NCBI RefSeq assembly: GCF_019492055.1
Contig: NZ_JAICBX010000001.1
Coordinates: 868,001-932,000 of the forward strand
DNA from: Flavimaribacter sediminis
Lineage (GTDB): Bacteria; Pseudomonadota; Alphaproteobacteria; Rhizobiales; Rhizobiaceae
Direction of reading: 5' to 3'
Length of the DNA: 64,000 nt
Position numbers and translations under genes: made by a program. This document shows, one piece after another, positions 34,813 to 42,891 of the stretch. The notes under the pieces are model-generated. The model worked only from the letters and a program-made list of their open reading frames with translations, was not told where the DNA came from and did not search any database. Every line of letters begins with the position of its first letter. Position 1 is the first letter of the stretch.

Positions 34813-35829
34813 TTATTTTCCGTCGCTGACGCCAGCTTGTTCGAACGTCGCCATGCCGCTGTGGCACAGGGCTGCCGACTTGACGATGCCGGCGGCGAGG
34901 GCGGCTCCGGTGCCTTCTCCAAGCCGCATTCCCATGGCGAGCAGGGGCGTTTTTTGCAGACGTTCGATCGCCTTCATATGGCCGGGCTCCGCCGACACAT
35001 GGCCGACGATACAGTGATCGAGCGCTGCCGGATTGGCGGCGTGGAGGACAGCCGCCGCCGAAGTCGCCACAAAGCCGTCTATGATAACGGGGATGCGCTC
35101 CATGCGCGCCGCCAGGATAGCGCCGGACATGGCCGCGATTTCCCGTCCGCCGAGTCTTCTCAGCAGTTCGAGCGGATCGCCAAGATGCTGACGATGCAGA
35201 TGGACGGCCTTCTCGACCGCGTCGATCTTGCGCCTCAAGCCTTCGCCTTGCGCGCCCGTGCCGGGGCCGACCCAGTCCTCGGCCTGGCCGCCGTACAGGC
35301 CGTAATAAATAGCTGCGGCGATCGTCGTATTGCCGATCCCCATCTCTCCAATGCAGAGAAGATCGGTTCCGCCTGCGATCGCCTCCATGCCGAAGGCCAT
35401 TGTCGCGGCGCAACTGCGCTCGTCAAGGGCCGCTTCTTCCGTAATGTCGCCGGTCGGAAATTCGAGTGCGAGGTCGAAGACCTTCAGACCGAGATCGTTG
35501 GCGATGCAGATCTGGTTTATGGCTGCGCCGCCGGCGGCGAAATTCTCCACCATCTGTGCAGTGACCTCGGCCGGAAACGGGGAGACGCCCTGTTTGGTTA
35601 CACCGTGATTGCCGGCGAAAACGGCGACGAGCGGTCGCGTGACCGCCGGAGGCCGTCCGGTCCAGGCCGCCAGCCACTCGGCGATTTCTTCAAGGCGTCC
35701 GAGCGCGCCGGGAGGCTTGGTCAGAACGCTGTTGCGCTCCCTCACGGCCTGGACGGCGGCCATGTCCGGTCCCGGGAGATTGTCCAGTAGTTCGCGAATA
35801 TCGTCGAACGGAAGTCCGGAAGTCGCCAT
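34813..35829 (-). CDS. cobT: Nicotinate-nucleotide-dimethylbenzimidazole phosphoribosyltransferase
   Basis: The enzyme that makes alpha-ribazole 5'-phosphate from nicotinate mononucleotide and 5,6-dimethylbenzimidazole, for the lower ligand of cobalamin; 338 residues, cytoplasmic. Signatures are 'PPGALGRLEEIAEWLA' near residue 35, 'AGNHGVTKQGVSPFPAEVT' (residues 76-94), 'EMGIGNTTIAAAI' and the catalytic-Glu region 'VSAEPGHMKAIE' near the end. The ATG at 35829 matches the family N-terminus. It is divergent from cobS, which uses its product, across a 136-base gap. It corresponds to CobU in Pseudomonas nomenclature. Confidence 0.95.
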   Translation of the reverse strand: MATSGLPFDDIRELLDNLPGPDMAAVQAVRERNSVLTKPPGALGRLEEIAEWLAAWTGRPPAVTRPLVAVFAGNHGVTKQGVSPFPAEVTAQMVENFAAGGAAINQICIANDLGLKVFDLALEFPTGDITEEAALDERSCAATMAFGMEAIAGGTDLLCIGEMGIGNTTIAAAIYYGLYGGQAEDWVGPGTGAQGEGLRRKIDAVEKAVHLHRQHLGDPLELLRRLGGREIAAMSGAILAARMERIPVIIDGFVATSAAAVLHAANPAALDHCIVGHVSAEPGHMKAIERLQKTPLLAMGMRLGEGTGAALAAGIVKSAALCHSGMATFEQAGVSDGK

Positions 35830-35891
35830 TGCATGATTCCCTGTCTTTGAATATCCGTCAGGCAATAGGGAATTCAGGAACAGATGCAAGG

Positions 35892-35934
35892 GCCTGCGGC
35901 CGTCATTCGTTGATCGCAACCAGTTGCCGCAGGC
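35892..35934. other. Inverted repeat in the cobT-cobS intergenic region
   Basis: GCCTGCGGC (35892-35900) and GCCGCAGGC (35926-35934) are exact 9-base complements around a 25-base loop, 32 bases before cobS. It could be an operator or part of a leader RNA. I could not fit it to a cobalamin riboswitch: the conserved B12-box pattern is absent. Confidence 0.35.
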
Positions 35935-35965
35935 GCAACGCTATGGCCAGAGAAAGGGCCTCGCT

Positions 35966-36742
35966 ATGAACGAGCTTGTTCTGGACACGGCGCGCGCGGT
36001 CGGGTTTCTAAGCCGTCTGCCGGTTCCCGCACGGTATTTCGAAGATTCTGACGGCCGCATGGACCGGACGTGTCGCGCATTTGCGTTCGCCGGCCTCATC
36101 ATAGCCTTTCCCGCTGCTTTGCTTGCGACCCTGCTTCTGTCGCTCGGCGTCGACCCCCTTCTGACGGCGGCTGCGGCCATCACTGCCCTCGTCATCCTGA
36201 CGGGCGCTCTCCATGAGGACGGTCTGGCCGATTGCGCGGACGGTCTTGGCGGCGGTCGCGACAAGCAGCAAACCCTCGACATCATGAAGGACAGCCGGAT
36301 CGGAGCCTACGGGACGATCGCGCTCGTGCTCTCGTTGTTGCTGCGGGTCGCCGGCCTGGCGGCGATCGCAGGCTCGCTGTCACCCACGGCGTTCGCCTTG
36401 GCTGTCCTTGCGACTGCCTCGATCAGCCGCGCGGCCATGGTCTGGCATTGGGGGGCGCTGTCGCCAGCGCGCTCGGACGGCGTGGCCGTCGGCGCCGGCG
36501 AGCCGACGACCGCCTCCGTCCGCTTCGCCTTGGCTACGGGCGGCGCAATTGGCGTCGTGCTTGTCTGGCTCGTGGCGGGCGTCTTGGCGGTTATCGTCGC
36601 CGGCGCGGCAACCGCCGCTATGACATGGAGTTTCACAGCGTTTGTGCGAAGCAGAATTGCTGGTCACACCGGCGATACGATCGGCGCCGCGCAACAACTG
36701 GCGGAGATTGCGGTCCTCTTCGGTCTTGCTCTTTGTCTCTAA
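35966..36742 (+). CDS. cobS: Adenosylcobinamide-GDP ribazoletransferase (cobalamin synthase)
   Basis: An integral membrane enzyme, 258 residues, that joins adenosylcobinamide-GDP with alpha-ribazole(-phosphate) in the final stage of cobalamin assembly. It has the expected 'FLSRLPVP' N-terminus, five to seven hydrophobic helices, and the acidic metal-binding motif 'HEDGLADCADGLGGG' near residues 79-93, followed by 'IMKDSRIGAYGTIALVLSLL' (residues 103-122). The start ATG lies after AGAAAGGG. It is divergent from cobT and followed, after 48 bases, by the DUF1289 gene. It corresponds to CobV in Pseudomonas nomenclature. Confidence 0.94.
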   Translation: MNELVLDTARAVGFLSRLPVPARYFEDSDGRMDRTCRAFAFAGLIIAFPAALLATLLLSLGVDPLLTAAAAITALVILTGALHEDGLADCADGLGGGRDKQQTLDIMKDSRIGAYGTIALVLSLLLRVAGLAAIAGSLSPTAFALAVLATASISRAAMVWHWGALSPARSDGVAVGAGEPTTASVRFALATGGAIGVVLVWLVAGVLAVIVAGAATAAMTWSFTAFVRSRIAGHTGDTIGAAQQLAEIAVLFGLALCL

Positions 36743-36790
36743 AAACCCAATATGGCTCTTTGACGCGAACCGAAATTATCTGGAAGCGCT

Positions 36791-37021
36791 TTGATTGAAT
36801 CCCCCTGCATTCTTGTGTGCTCCATCGATGAGAAAACCGGCTATTGCTTCGGGTGCGGCCGCACGACAGACGAGATTGCCGGCTGGCTGGCCTATTCGGC
36901 GCAAGAGCGGCGCGAAATCATGAATATTTTGTCGGACAGGCTGGAAACGGTTGAACGGAAACCGCGCAGGGAGACCCGACGCGGCCGGATGGCGCGGGAG
37001 CGGGCCGGAGGAAGATCGTGA
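36791..37021 (+). CDS. DUF1289 protein
   Basis: A 76-residue protein with the DUF1289 cysteine pattern 'SPCILVCSIDEKTGYCFGCG' (residues 4-23), which may bind a metal or an iron-sulfur cluster, then an aromatic 'EIAGWLAYSAQERREI' helix and a basic tail. The start is a TTG with GGAAG 4 bases before it; no ATG fits before the cysteine motif. It overlaps the aspartic protease gene by four bases (GTGA), so the pair is coupled, an arrangement I recall from other Rhizobiales. Function unknown. Confidence 0.86.
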   Translation: MIESPCILVCSIDEKTGYCFGCGRTTDEIAGWLAYSAQERREIMNILSDRLETVERKPRRETRRGRMARERAGGRS

Positions 37022-37722
37022 GCAAGATATTGTGGGTTGTTCTCGGCGTTATCGCATTGGCCTTGATGCTCCTCGTCATCAATCACGATAGCGGTGAAAC
37101 GCTCGGGCTGCCGAATGACCGTTTCGCGAATGTGGTCTATTTCGGAGTCTGGGCGGCTGTCGCTTCCGTCGCCATTCTCGGCTCGGGTCAGCGGCTCGGT
37201 GAACTGGCGCGCAACGCGCTGATCTGGCTCGTGGCCATTCTTCTTCTGTCCGCCGGCTACATGTACCGTCACGATCTGGAAGATACGGCGAAACGGCTCG
37301 CCGGCGGCTTCGTTCCCGGAATGGCGATCAGTCGAGTTTCATCCGACGGGTTCGCCGAAGTCGTGCTCACCAAGGGCATGGACGGGCATTTCCAGGCCGA
37401 TGTGGAGGTGGATGGGCGGCGATTGGACATGATGGTCGACACGGGCGCCAGCACCGTGGTTCTGACCTGGGAGGATGCGGAGCGCGTGGGCCTCGACGTT
37501 GATGCGCTCAGGTTCGATTCGCCAGTCCAGACGGCCAACGGGCTCGCCATGGCCGCGACGGTCAACCTCGACGAGGTGTCGATAGGCTCCATAATGCGGC
37601 GCAATGTGCGGGCGGGCGTGCTGCAGTCCGGAAAGCTGTCACGGAGCCTCCTCGGCATGAATTTCATCGAAACGCTGACGTCTTTCCAGATGAGCCGCGA
37701 TCAACTCGTCTTGCAGGATTGA
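37018..37722 (+). CDS. TIGR02281-family clan AA (retropepsin-like) aspartic protease, membrane-anchored
   Basis: A 234-residue protein with two or three N-terminal transmembrane helices (residues about 3-20, 38-55 and 62-80) and a C-terminal retropepsin-like domain. The single catalytic aspartate is in 'MMVDTGASTVVLT' near residue 140, and 'GMNFIETLTSFQM' near 218 closes the domain; a dimer would be needed to complete the active site. The GTG start overlaps the DUF1289 stop. The domain is predicted to face the periplasm. Substrates are not known. Confidence 0.88.
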   Translation: MSKILWVVLGVIALALMLLVINHDSGETLGLPNDRFANVVYFGVWAAVASVAILGSGQRLGELARNALIWLVAILLLSAGYMYRHDLEDTAKRLAGGFVPGMAISRVSSDGFAEVVLTKGMDGHFQADVEVDGRRLDMMVDTGASTVVLTWEDAERVGLDVDALRFDSPVQTANGLAMAATVNLDEVSIGSIMRRNVRAGVLQSGKLSRSLLGMNFIETLTSFQMSRDQLVLQD

Positions 37723-37731
37723 GTTATTTCA

Positions 37732-38556
37732 TCAGCCCGCAAACAGGCTCCATGTGAACCTGGATGCGACAATGATCATGAAGACGCCGAGCGCAAGCGA
37801 CAGCTGTTTGCGGTCAAGACCATGAGCGATCCGCGCGCCCTGGGGCGCGGCGAGCATTGTCATGGGGATTGTCAGCGCAACCGCCAGCCAGTTCACATAG
37901 CCTGTCGAAAACGCCGGAAGGCCTTCAGCGCCCCAGCCGGCCCAGATGAAGCCGATGACGCCAGGCAGGGATATCAGGACGCCCACGCCCGAGGACGTGG
38001 CGATGGCCTGATGGACGGGCCTGCCGAACATTGTCATGAACGTGTTGTTGAGTATGCCGCCTCCGACGCCCATAAGGGCGGATAAAAGCCCGATGACGAA
38101 ACCGACCATCGCTTTGGCGGGATTTCGGGGAAGCCGGTCGCCAACGGACGTCGCGTCTTTGCTGAAAATGAGTTTCAATCCCATGGCTGCGGCAAGCAGG
38201 GCGAAAATCGATCGCAGGATCTCGCCGGAGGTTCCGGCGGCGATGACAGAGGCGGCCGCCACGCCCAGAGGCACGGGCAGCAGCCAGCTTTTCAGGAGGT
38301 CCATGTCGGGCGCCTTGCGTTTGTAGTGGGCGCGAAACGAACTCAACGAGGTTGGAACGATGACAGCGAGGGACGTCCCGATCGCCAGATGGGTTCTTAC
38401 CGAATCCGGCGTGTCGAACCAGCGAAAGGCCTCGTAGAGAACGGGAACGAGGATTGCTCCGCCGCCGATGCCGAACAGTCCGGCGAGAAATCCCGCGATC
38501 GCGCCCGCTCCGGCAAGAACAGCAATAAAGACAATAATTTCATTGATGGGCGGCAA
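37732..38556 (-). CDS. TSUP-family (TauE/SafE) membrane permease
   Basis: A membrane protein of about 274 residues with seven to eight helices in two repeats. Each repeat carries the family motif: 'GLFGIGGGAILVPVL' at the N-terminus and 'ALMGVGGGILNNTFMTM' in the middle. The family exports or imports sulfite, sulfoacetate, sulfonates and related anions. I prefer a TTG start, which has GGAG 8 bases before it and opens directly on the first helix; a GTG at 38619 would add 21 polar residues. It is convergent with the aspartic protease gene. The substrate cannot be assigned. Confidence 0.85.
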   Translation of the reverse strand: MPPINEIIVFIAVLAGAGAIAGFLAGLFGIGGGAILVPVLYEAFRWFDTPDSVRTHLAIGTSLAVIVPTSLSSFRAHYKRKAPDMDLLKSWLLPVPLGVAAASVIAAGTSGEILRSIFALLAAAMGLKLIFSKDATSVGDRLPRNPAKAMVGFVIGLLSALMGVGGGILNNTFMTMFGRPVHQAIATSSGVGVLISLPGVIGFIWAGWGAEGLPAFSTGYVNWLAVALTIPMTMLAAPQGARIAHGLDRKQLSLALGVFMIIVASRFTWSLFAG

Positions 38557-38625
38557 CGACCGGTCTCCGGACTTCGGGCGAATGTTATCTGATGGTCGGC
38601 AGGTGGCTGCAGGATGCACCGTTCG

Positions 38626-40158
38626 TCAAGCGAATTTTCTCCGCCGAATCTTGTCCGTATCCGGCGTTTTGATGCTCGGCGTGTCCACCTGAACGCGGTT
38701 GCGCGGCAATATAGCCGTCGCTTCGGTGCCGTGTCGAAGCCTCGATTTCAGCACGAACTGTCCGCCATGCTCTGCAAGGATCGCCTGAACGATTGGCAGA
38801 CCCAGTCCGGTGCCCTGTTCGGCGCTCTTTATCGCGATCGATCCTTGACCGAAAGCCGATAGGACGATGGGAATCTCTTCCTCCGGAATTCCTGGTCCAT
38901 TGTCAGTGACGGACACATATTGCCCGCCGCCTGCGGTCCAGCCGACCTTGAGCGTAATGGCGCCGCCATTCGGCGTGAACTTGACAGCGTTGGACAGCAG
39001 GTTGATCACGACCTGCCGCATCGATTTTTCGTCCAACCAGACCTTGGGCAATACGCGTTCGAACTGGCGCGTGATTGCGATGTCCTTGTTGCGCGCCTTG
39101 ATGTCCACCATGTGAATGCATTCGGACACCAGTTCCACAAGATTGACCAGGTCCTCCTTCAGATGATAGCGGCCGGCCTCGATCCGCGACAGGTCAAGAA
39201 TTTCGTTGATCAGATGCAGAAGGTGGTCGCCCGACCGGAAAATGTCGGAGGCGTACTCCTTGTAGGTTTCGTTCTCCATGGGGCCGAGAACTTCGTTTCG
39301 CATGACCTCGGAGAACCCCAGAATTGCGTTGAGCGGCGTGCGCAATTCGTGGCTCATCGAAGCCAGAAAACGCGATTTCGCCAAATTCGCCTCTTCGGCG
39401 CGTCGGCGCGCCTCGTCCGACATCGATTTCGCGGTTTCAAGTTCGGCAATCAGCCAGTCCTTTTCCGACTGGATGGACAGTAGCTCCAGTTGCAGTCCGA
39501 AAAGACGGTTGGAGACAAACAGGAAAAGCGCGCAAGCGGAAATGAGCAGGGCGAGGACCGACATCTCGATCGTGTCCATTAGACTCGATCCCGCCAGATA
39601 CAGGATGCAGAGCGGGACAGCGAAAAACAGGAGAGGCAATCGCCGCAATGCGAAGCTCGACATCGCGGTGGCGGCAATGGCGATCAGCAGCACGACGCCC
39701 TTGTAGAATACGTAGTAATTCATCGTGCATTGCAGGCATTCGGTATAGGCGAAGGCGCCCCAGCAAACGCCGGTTACGGCGTGAACAGCGATGAGGTAGC
39801 GCTCACGGGAAGCGATATCCCTCTGGGACGGTTGTCCCGAAGACGCGCGCTTTACCAGGAGCGCCTGGATTGCGTAGGCGGCAAGCGTAATCGCGGCCCA
39901 GCCGATCAGGCGCTGTTCGTCGAAGAGAATGAGCCCGAAACCAGTCGACAGCACGACGAGCAAAGGCATGACCAGGGTGCTGATGGACGCCGTTCGAAGA
40001 TAGGATGAAAGCAACTCGCCGCTGAACTTCGGGTTCTGCAGTTTTGACGATTGCAGCCGGTCACGCGTTTCGCGAACAGCGCGAGCTGTTCTCGGGTTGC
40101 GATGGTTTCGCGACCGTTCAAGGATGTTTTTGTCCGCTGTAATGCTCGGTTGGTTCAT
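38626..40158 (-). CDS. Membrane sensor histidine kinase (PleC/DivJ-like core)
   Basis: A 510-residue sensor kinase. About six hydrophobic helices fill residues 58-216, followed by a coiled coil (SEKDWLIAELETAKSMSDEA region), the HisKA domain with phospho-acceptor His270 in 'LASMSHELRTPLNAILGFSE' and the HATPase domain with N-box 'VVINLLSNAVKFTP', G1 'VTDNGPGI' and G2 'GTGLGLPI'. The wording of the H-box and of 'EYASDIFRSGDHLLHLINEI' is that of the alphaproteobacterial PleC/DivJ/PdhS group, which feed the DivK-CtrA cell-cycle pathway. No response-regulator gene is adjacent, so it is an orphan kinase. The signal is unknown. Confidence 0.92.
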   Translation of the reverse strand: MNQPSITADKNILERSRNHRNPRTARAVRETRDRLQSSKLQNPKFSGELLSSYLRTASISTLVMPLLVVLSTGFGLILFDEQRLIGWAAITLAAYAIQALLVKRASSGQPSQRDIASRERYLIAVHAVTGVCWGAFAYTECLQCTMNYYVFYKGVVLLIAIAATAMSSFALRRLPLLFFAVPLCILYLAGSSLMDTIEMSVLALLISACALFLFVSNRLFGLQLELLSIQSEKDWLIAELETAKSMSDEARRRAEEANLAKSRFLASMSHELRTPLNAILGFSEVMRNEVLGPMENETYKEYASDIFRSGDHLLHLINEILDLSRIEAGRYHLKEDLVNLVELVSECIHMVDIKARNKDIAITRQFERVLPKVWLDEKSMRQVVINLLSNAVKFTPNGGAITLKVGWTAGGGQYVSVTDNGPGIPEEEIPIVLSAFGQGSIAIKSAEQGTGLGLPIVQAILAEHGGQFVLKSRLRHGTEATAILPRNRVQVDTPSIKTPDTDKIRRRKFA

Positions 40159-40288
40159 AGTATACCGGAATCAATAACGTCGCCCAAAATAGGGTCCAAT
40201 CATTAAAAGACCCTTCATTGGCCGTTGCAGTTTGAACGCCATAGTTTCATCTTTTTTTGAAAAGACGCGTAGGATGATTGGAGGAAGC

Positions 40289-40900
40289 ATGCTGTTATAC
40301 GATGGGGGCCGGGCGCCCAATCCGCGGCGGGTCAGGATTTTTCTCGCCGAGAAAGGCGTCGACGTGCCGCGCAAGGCGATCGATATGGGCGCGCTCGGCC
40401 ATCGGTCAGAAGAAGTTACGTCTTTAAATCCGTTACAACGTCTCCCGGTGCTCGAACTGGACGACGGCGCAGTGTTGACGGAGTCTGTTGCGATCTGCCG
40501 TTATTTCGAGGAACTGCATCCGGATCCACCGCTGATGGGCGTTGATGCGAAGGACAAGGCAGTCGTCGAGATGTGGAACCGTCGGGCTGAGCTCAATTTT
40601 CTGCTTACGGTCGCCAACGCGTTTCGCCACACGCATCAGGCCATGGAAGGTTGGGAAGTTCCTCAGATCCAGGAATACGGGGAAGCGTCGAGAGAAAAGG
40701 CCCGGGAGTTCATGGAATTTCTGGATCAGGAACTGGCTAACCGTCCCTTCATCGCAGGCGAGCGTTTCAGCATCGCCGACATCACGGCAATGATGGCTAT
40801 GGACATGCTGAAACCAGCGCGCATAGATCGGCCGATTGATCTGAAGAATCTGATCCGCTGGTACGAGAGCGTCTCCTCCAGGCCGAGCGCGTCCGCCTGA
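40289..40900 (+). CDS. Glutathione S-transferase family protein
   Basis: A 203-residue cytoplasmic GST. The N-terminal thioredoxin-like domain shows 'RRVRIFLAEKGVDVPRKAID' (residues 12-31), 'NPLQRLPVLELDDGAVLTES' with the cis-proline and the Glu-Ser pair that holds glutathione, and the C-terminal helical domain has 'RPFIAGERFSIADITAMMA'. The second ATG is chosen because GGAGGA lies just before it; upstream in-frame starts add residues without family match. It is divergent from the histidine kinase and 6 bases before the next gene. Substrate unknown. Confidence 0.9.
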   Translation: MLLYDGGRAPNPRRVRIFLAEKGVDVPRKAIDMGALGHRSEEVTSLNPLQRLPVLELDDGAVLTESVAICRYFEELHPDPPLMGVDAKDKAVVEMWNRRAELNFLLTVANAFRHTHQAMEGWEVPQIQEYGEASREKAREFMEFLDQELANRPFIAGERFSIADITAMMAMDMLKPARIDRPIDLKNLIRWYESVSSRPSASA

Positions 40901-40906
40901 TCTTAG

Positions 40907-41545
40907 ATGACTGGCCGGAACAGTCTTCTGGAGCCCTTGCTGAAAGACATCAGCGCATGCCGGATTTGTCGCGATCGTCCGAAATACGGGGCGCCTCTGC
41001 CGCATGAACCGCGTCCGGTCTGCGTCGCTGACACTGGAGCCCGGGTTCTTGTCGCAGGCCAGGCCCCGGGAACGCGTGTGCATGAAACCGGAATTCCATT
41101 CAACGATGCGTCGGGAAACCGGCTGCGCGAATGGATGGGCGTCGATCGCGAGACATTCTACGATCGGCGGCGGATCGCGATCGTTCCCATGGGCTTCTGC
41201 TTTCCCGGTCAGGACGATAGAGGCGCCGATCTTCCGCCGCGTCGCGAGTGCCGGGAACAGTGGCACGATCAGGTTTTTTCCGAGTTGAAGAATTTGCAGC
41301 TCTTGCTGGTGATTGGCCTGTACGCCCACAATTATTATCTGGACGGCAAGGCGTCGCGTTCGCTGACCGAAACGGTGGAGAGATGGCGCGAATTCCGTCA
41401 TATCGACAGCCGGTATGTGATCTATCCATTGCCGCACCCGTCATGGCGGAACAACGGCTGGATCAAAAAACATACCTGGTTCGAGGCGGAGCTTCTGCCG
41501 CAGCTTCGAGCCGATATTGCACACGCCCTGTCGATCGAGAATTGA
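40907..41545 (+). CDS. Uracil-DNA glycosylase-family protein
   Basis: A 212-residue protein of the uracil-DNA glycosylase superfamily. Motif A is 'VLVAGQAPGTRVHETGIPFN' (residues 47-66), as in the GQAPG/GEAPG loop of family 4/5 enzymes, and the C-terminal loop is 'YPLPHPSWRNNGW'. An N-terminal 'CRICRD' pair (Cys18, Cys21) plus Cys39, Cys98 and Cys115 could hold an iron-sulfur cluster, as in family 4, though the spacing differs. It follows the GST gene by 6 bases and is probably co-transcribed. Base specificity cannot be inferred. Confidence 0.8.
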   Translation: MTGRNSLLEPLLKDISACRICRDRPKYGAPLPHEPRPVCVADTGARVLVAGQAPGTRVHETGIPFNDASGNRLREWMGVDRETFYDRRRIAIVPMGFCFPGQDDRGADLPPRRECREQWHDQVFSELKNLQLLLVIGLYAHNYYLDGKASRSLTETVERWREFRHIDSRYVIYPLPHPSWRNNGWIKKHTWFEAELLPQLRADIAHALSIEN

Positions 41546-41564
41546 GAATTGGTATTTTTTTCTT

Positions 41565-41600
41565 TTATTTTAGAAATTTCGGTAGAAATTTCTAAAATAA
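41565..41600. promoter_or_regulatory. Perfect 16-bp palindrome upstream of an Lrp-family gene
   Basis: TTATTTTAGAAATTTC (41565-41580) and GAAATTTCTAAAATAA (41585-41600) are exact complements around a 4-base spacer. The half-element GTAGAAATTT recurs at 41620-41629. The whole gap 41546-41671 is very AT-rich in a GC-rich genome, fitting Lrp-type proteins, which bind bent AT-rich sites in arrays. It is a likely autoregulatory site; the weak stem argues against a terminator. Confidence 0.6.
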
Positions 41601-41671
41601 TATAACATATAAAGAAAAAGTAGAAATTTAGCCCAGAAGAGCAGGTTTCGCATTTATAGGGAAAGCACGTT

Positions 41672-42157
41672 ATGGACAGATTGGACAGGAAGATTTTACG
41701 GCTGTTGCAGGCCGACTCCACGCTGGCTGTCGCCGATATCGCCAAAAAGGTTGGGTTATCCACCACGCCTTGCTGGAGGCGTATTCAGAAGATGGAAGAG
41801 GACGGCGTGATCCAGAAGCGGGTTGCGCTGCTCGACCAGAAGAAGGTTAATGCGAAGGTGACCGTTTTCGTCGCTATCCGCACGAATTCCCATTCGAATG
41901 AGTGGCTTCTTCGTTTTTCCGAGGTCATTGCGGAGTTTCCGGAAGTGGTCGAGTTCTATCGCATGAGCGGCGATGTCGACTATTTGCTGCGTGTCGTGGT
42001 GCCGGATATCGCAGCCTATGACGCGTTCTACAAAAGGCTCATCCAGAAAATCGAGATCCGGGACGTATCCTCCTCGTTCGCGATGGAACAGATAAAGTTT
42101 ACGACAGAACTCCCGCTGGACTACATGCAACTCGAAGCCAGCCGCGGAGGCGACTGA
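41672..42157 (+). CDS. Lrp/AsnC-family transcriptional regulator
   Basis: A 161-residue leucine-responsive-type regulator. The N-terminal HTH is 'LDRKILRLLQADSTLAVADI' then 'KKVGLSTTPCWRRIQKMEED' (residues 3-43), and the C-terminal RAM/AsnC domain is 'VTVFVAIRTNSHSNEWLLRF' to 'SGDVDYLLRVVVPDIAAYDA'. The GLSTTPCWRRI recognition helix is the usual one of the alphaproteobacterial Lrp group. The gene is preceded by a striking AT-rich palindrome and convergent with the AlkD-like gene. It has no obvious co-regulated neighbour, so it may act at distant amino-acid genes. Confidence 0.93.
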   Translation: MDRLDRKILRLLQADSTLAVADIAKKVGLSTTPCWRRIQKMEEDGVIQKRVALLDQKKVNAKVTVFVAIRTNSHSNEWLLRFSEVIAEFPEVVEFYRMSGDVDYLLRVVVPDIAAYDAFYKRLIQKIEIRDVSSSFAMEQIKFTTELPLDYMQLEASRGGD

Positions 42158-42162
42158 CCGTA

Positions 42163-42870
42163 TCAGGCGCTTTTCTTCCGAAGTCGTTCGAGCGTTTTTG
42201 GGTCGGTCAGTTCTTTCAGCGCATTGCGGCCGACCCAGCGTTGGGCGCGGTCTTCGCTCGCCGCGAGTTCTTCGGAAAGCTGAACAGCCGGACCGTGGAG
42301 AGACAAAGAGCGTTTGCCGATTTGGCGAAGCGCCCAATTGACGGCTTTCTTGACGAAATTGCGACCGTCCTCAGCGTGTGTCCGGATAAGCGGCGTCCAT
42401 GAAGCAAAAGTCTCGTCTGGCTCCTTCTTGAGATGGACCGCCGCCCACGCCATCATCGCAAAACCGGCCCGTCGCACGAATTCGCGGTCATCTGCGGCGA
42501 ATTCGCCGATCAGATCGAGCAGGCCGGCGTCTACAAACAGGTCAGCGGCGTGATCGACAATCTCCCACGAGTCGAAATCGGCCGCCCAGCGTCTTGCATC
42601 GTCAGCCGTCATCTTTTTCGGTTCGGCGGTGAAGCAGGCAAGCAGCCGGGCTTCCCGAACGCCGGTCTCCCACAAAGCGAGCGCGCGCTGGTGATTGCGC
42701 GTTATCTTCCGGGAGAAGGGACGCAATTCCGCATTGGAGACCCCTATAGCTTTCGACGTCTCGATACCGTAGCGCGCCATGCCGGCTACATTGCGTTCAG
42801 ATCCGCGGCCTTCCAGCCAGTCGAGGATCTGATCTGTGGTCCAGTCCGGGGAGGGGCCGCCTTGAGTCAT
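42163..42870 (-). CDS. DNA alkylation repair protein (AlkD-like HEAT-repeat glycosylase)
   Basis: A 235-residue, all-helical protein of the DNA alkylation repair family. It has the typical opening 'MARYGIETSKAIGVSNAELR' (residues 31-50), the 'DSWEIVDHAADLF' motif near residue 120, and repeated helix pairs ending in 'RNFVKKAVNWALRQIGKRS'. The family removes N3- and N7-alkylated purines without base flipping. It is convergent with the Lrp gene, 5 bases apart, and about 20 bases before the dehydrogenase gene end, so it may be transcribed with it. Confidence 0.85.
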   Translation of the reverse strand: MTQGGPSPDWTTDQILDWLEGRGSERNVAGMARYGIETSKAIGVSNAELRPFSRKITRNHQRALALWETGVREARLLACFTAEPKKMTADDARRWAADFDSWEIVDHAADLFVDAGLLDLIGEFAADDREFVRRAGFAMMAWAAVHLKKEPDETFASWTPLIRTHAEDGRNFVKKAVNWALRQIGKRSLSLHGPAVQLSEELAASEDRAQRWVGRNALKELTDPKTLERLRKKSA

Positions 42871-42891
42871 TGCCGATTCACCGGTTGTCCC

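Noticed and set aside
35830-35965. Cobalamin riboswitch before cobT or cobS
   Set aside because: The gap is too short for the full structure plus expression platform, and I could not find the conserved B12-box pattern. Only a simple inverted repeat is present.
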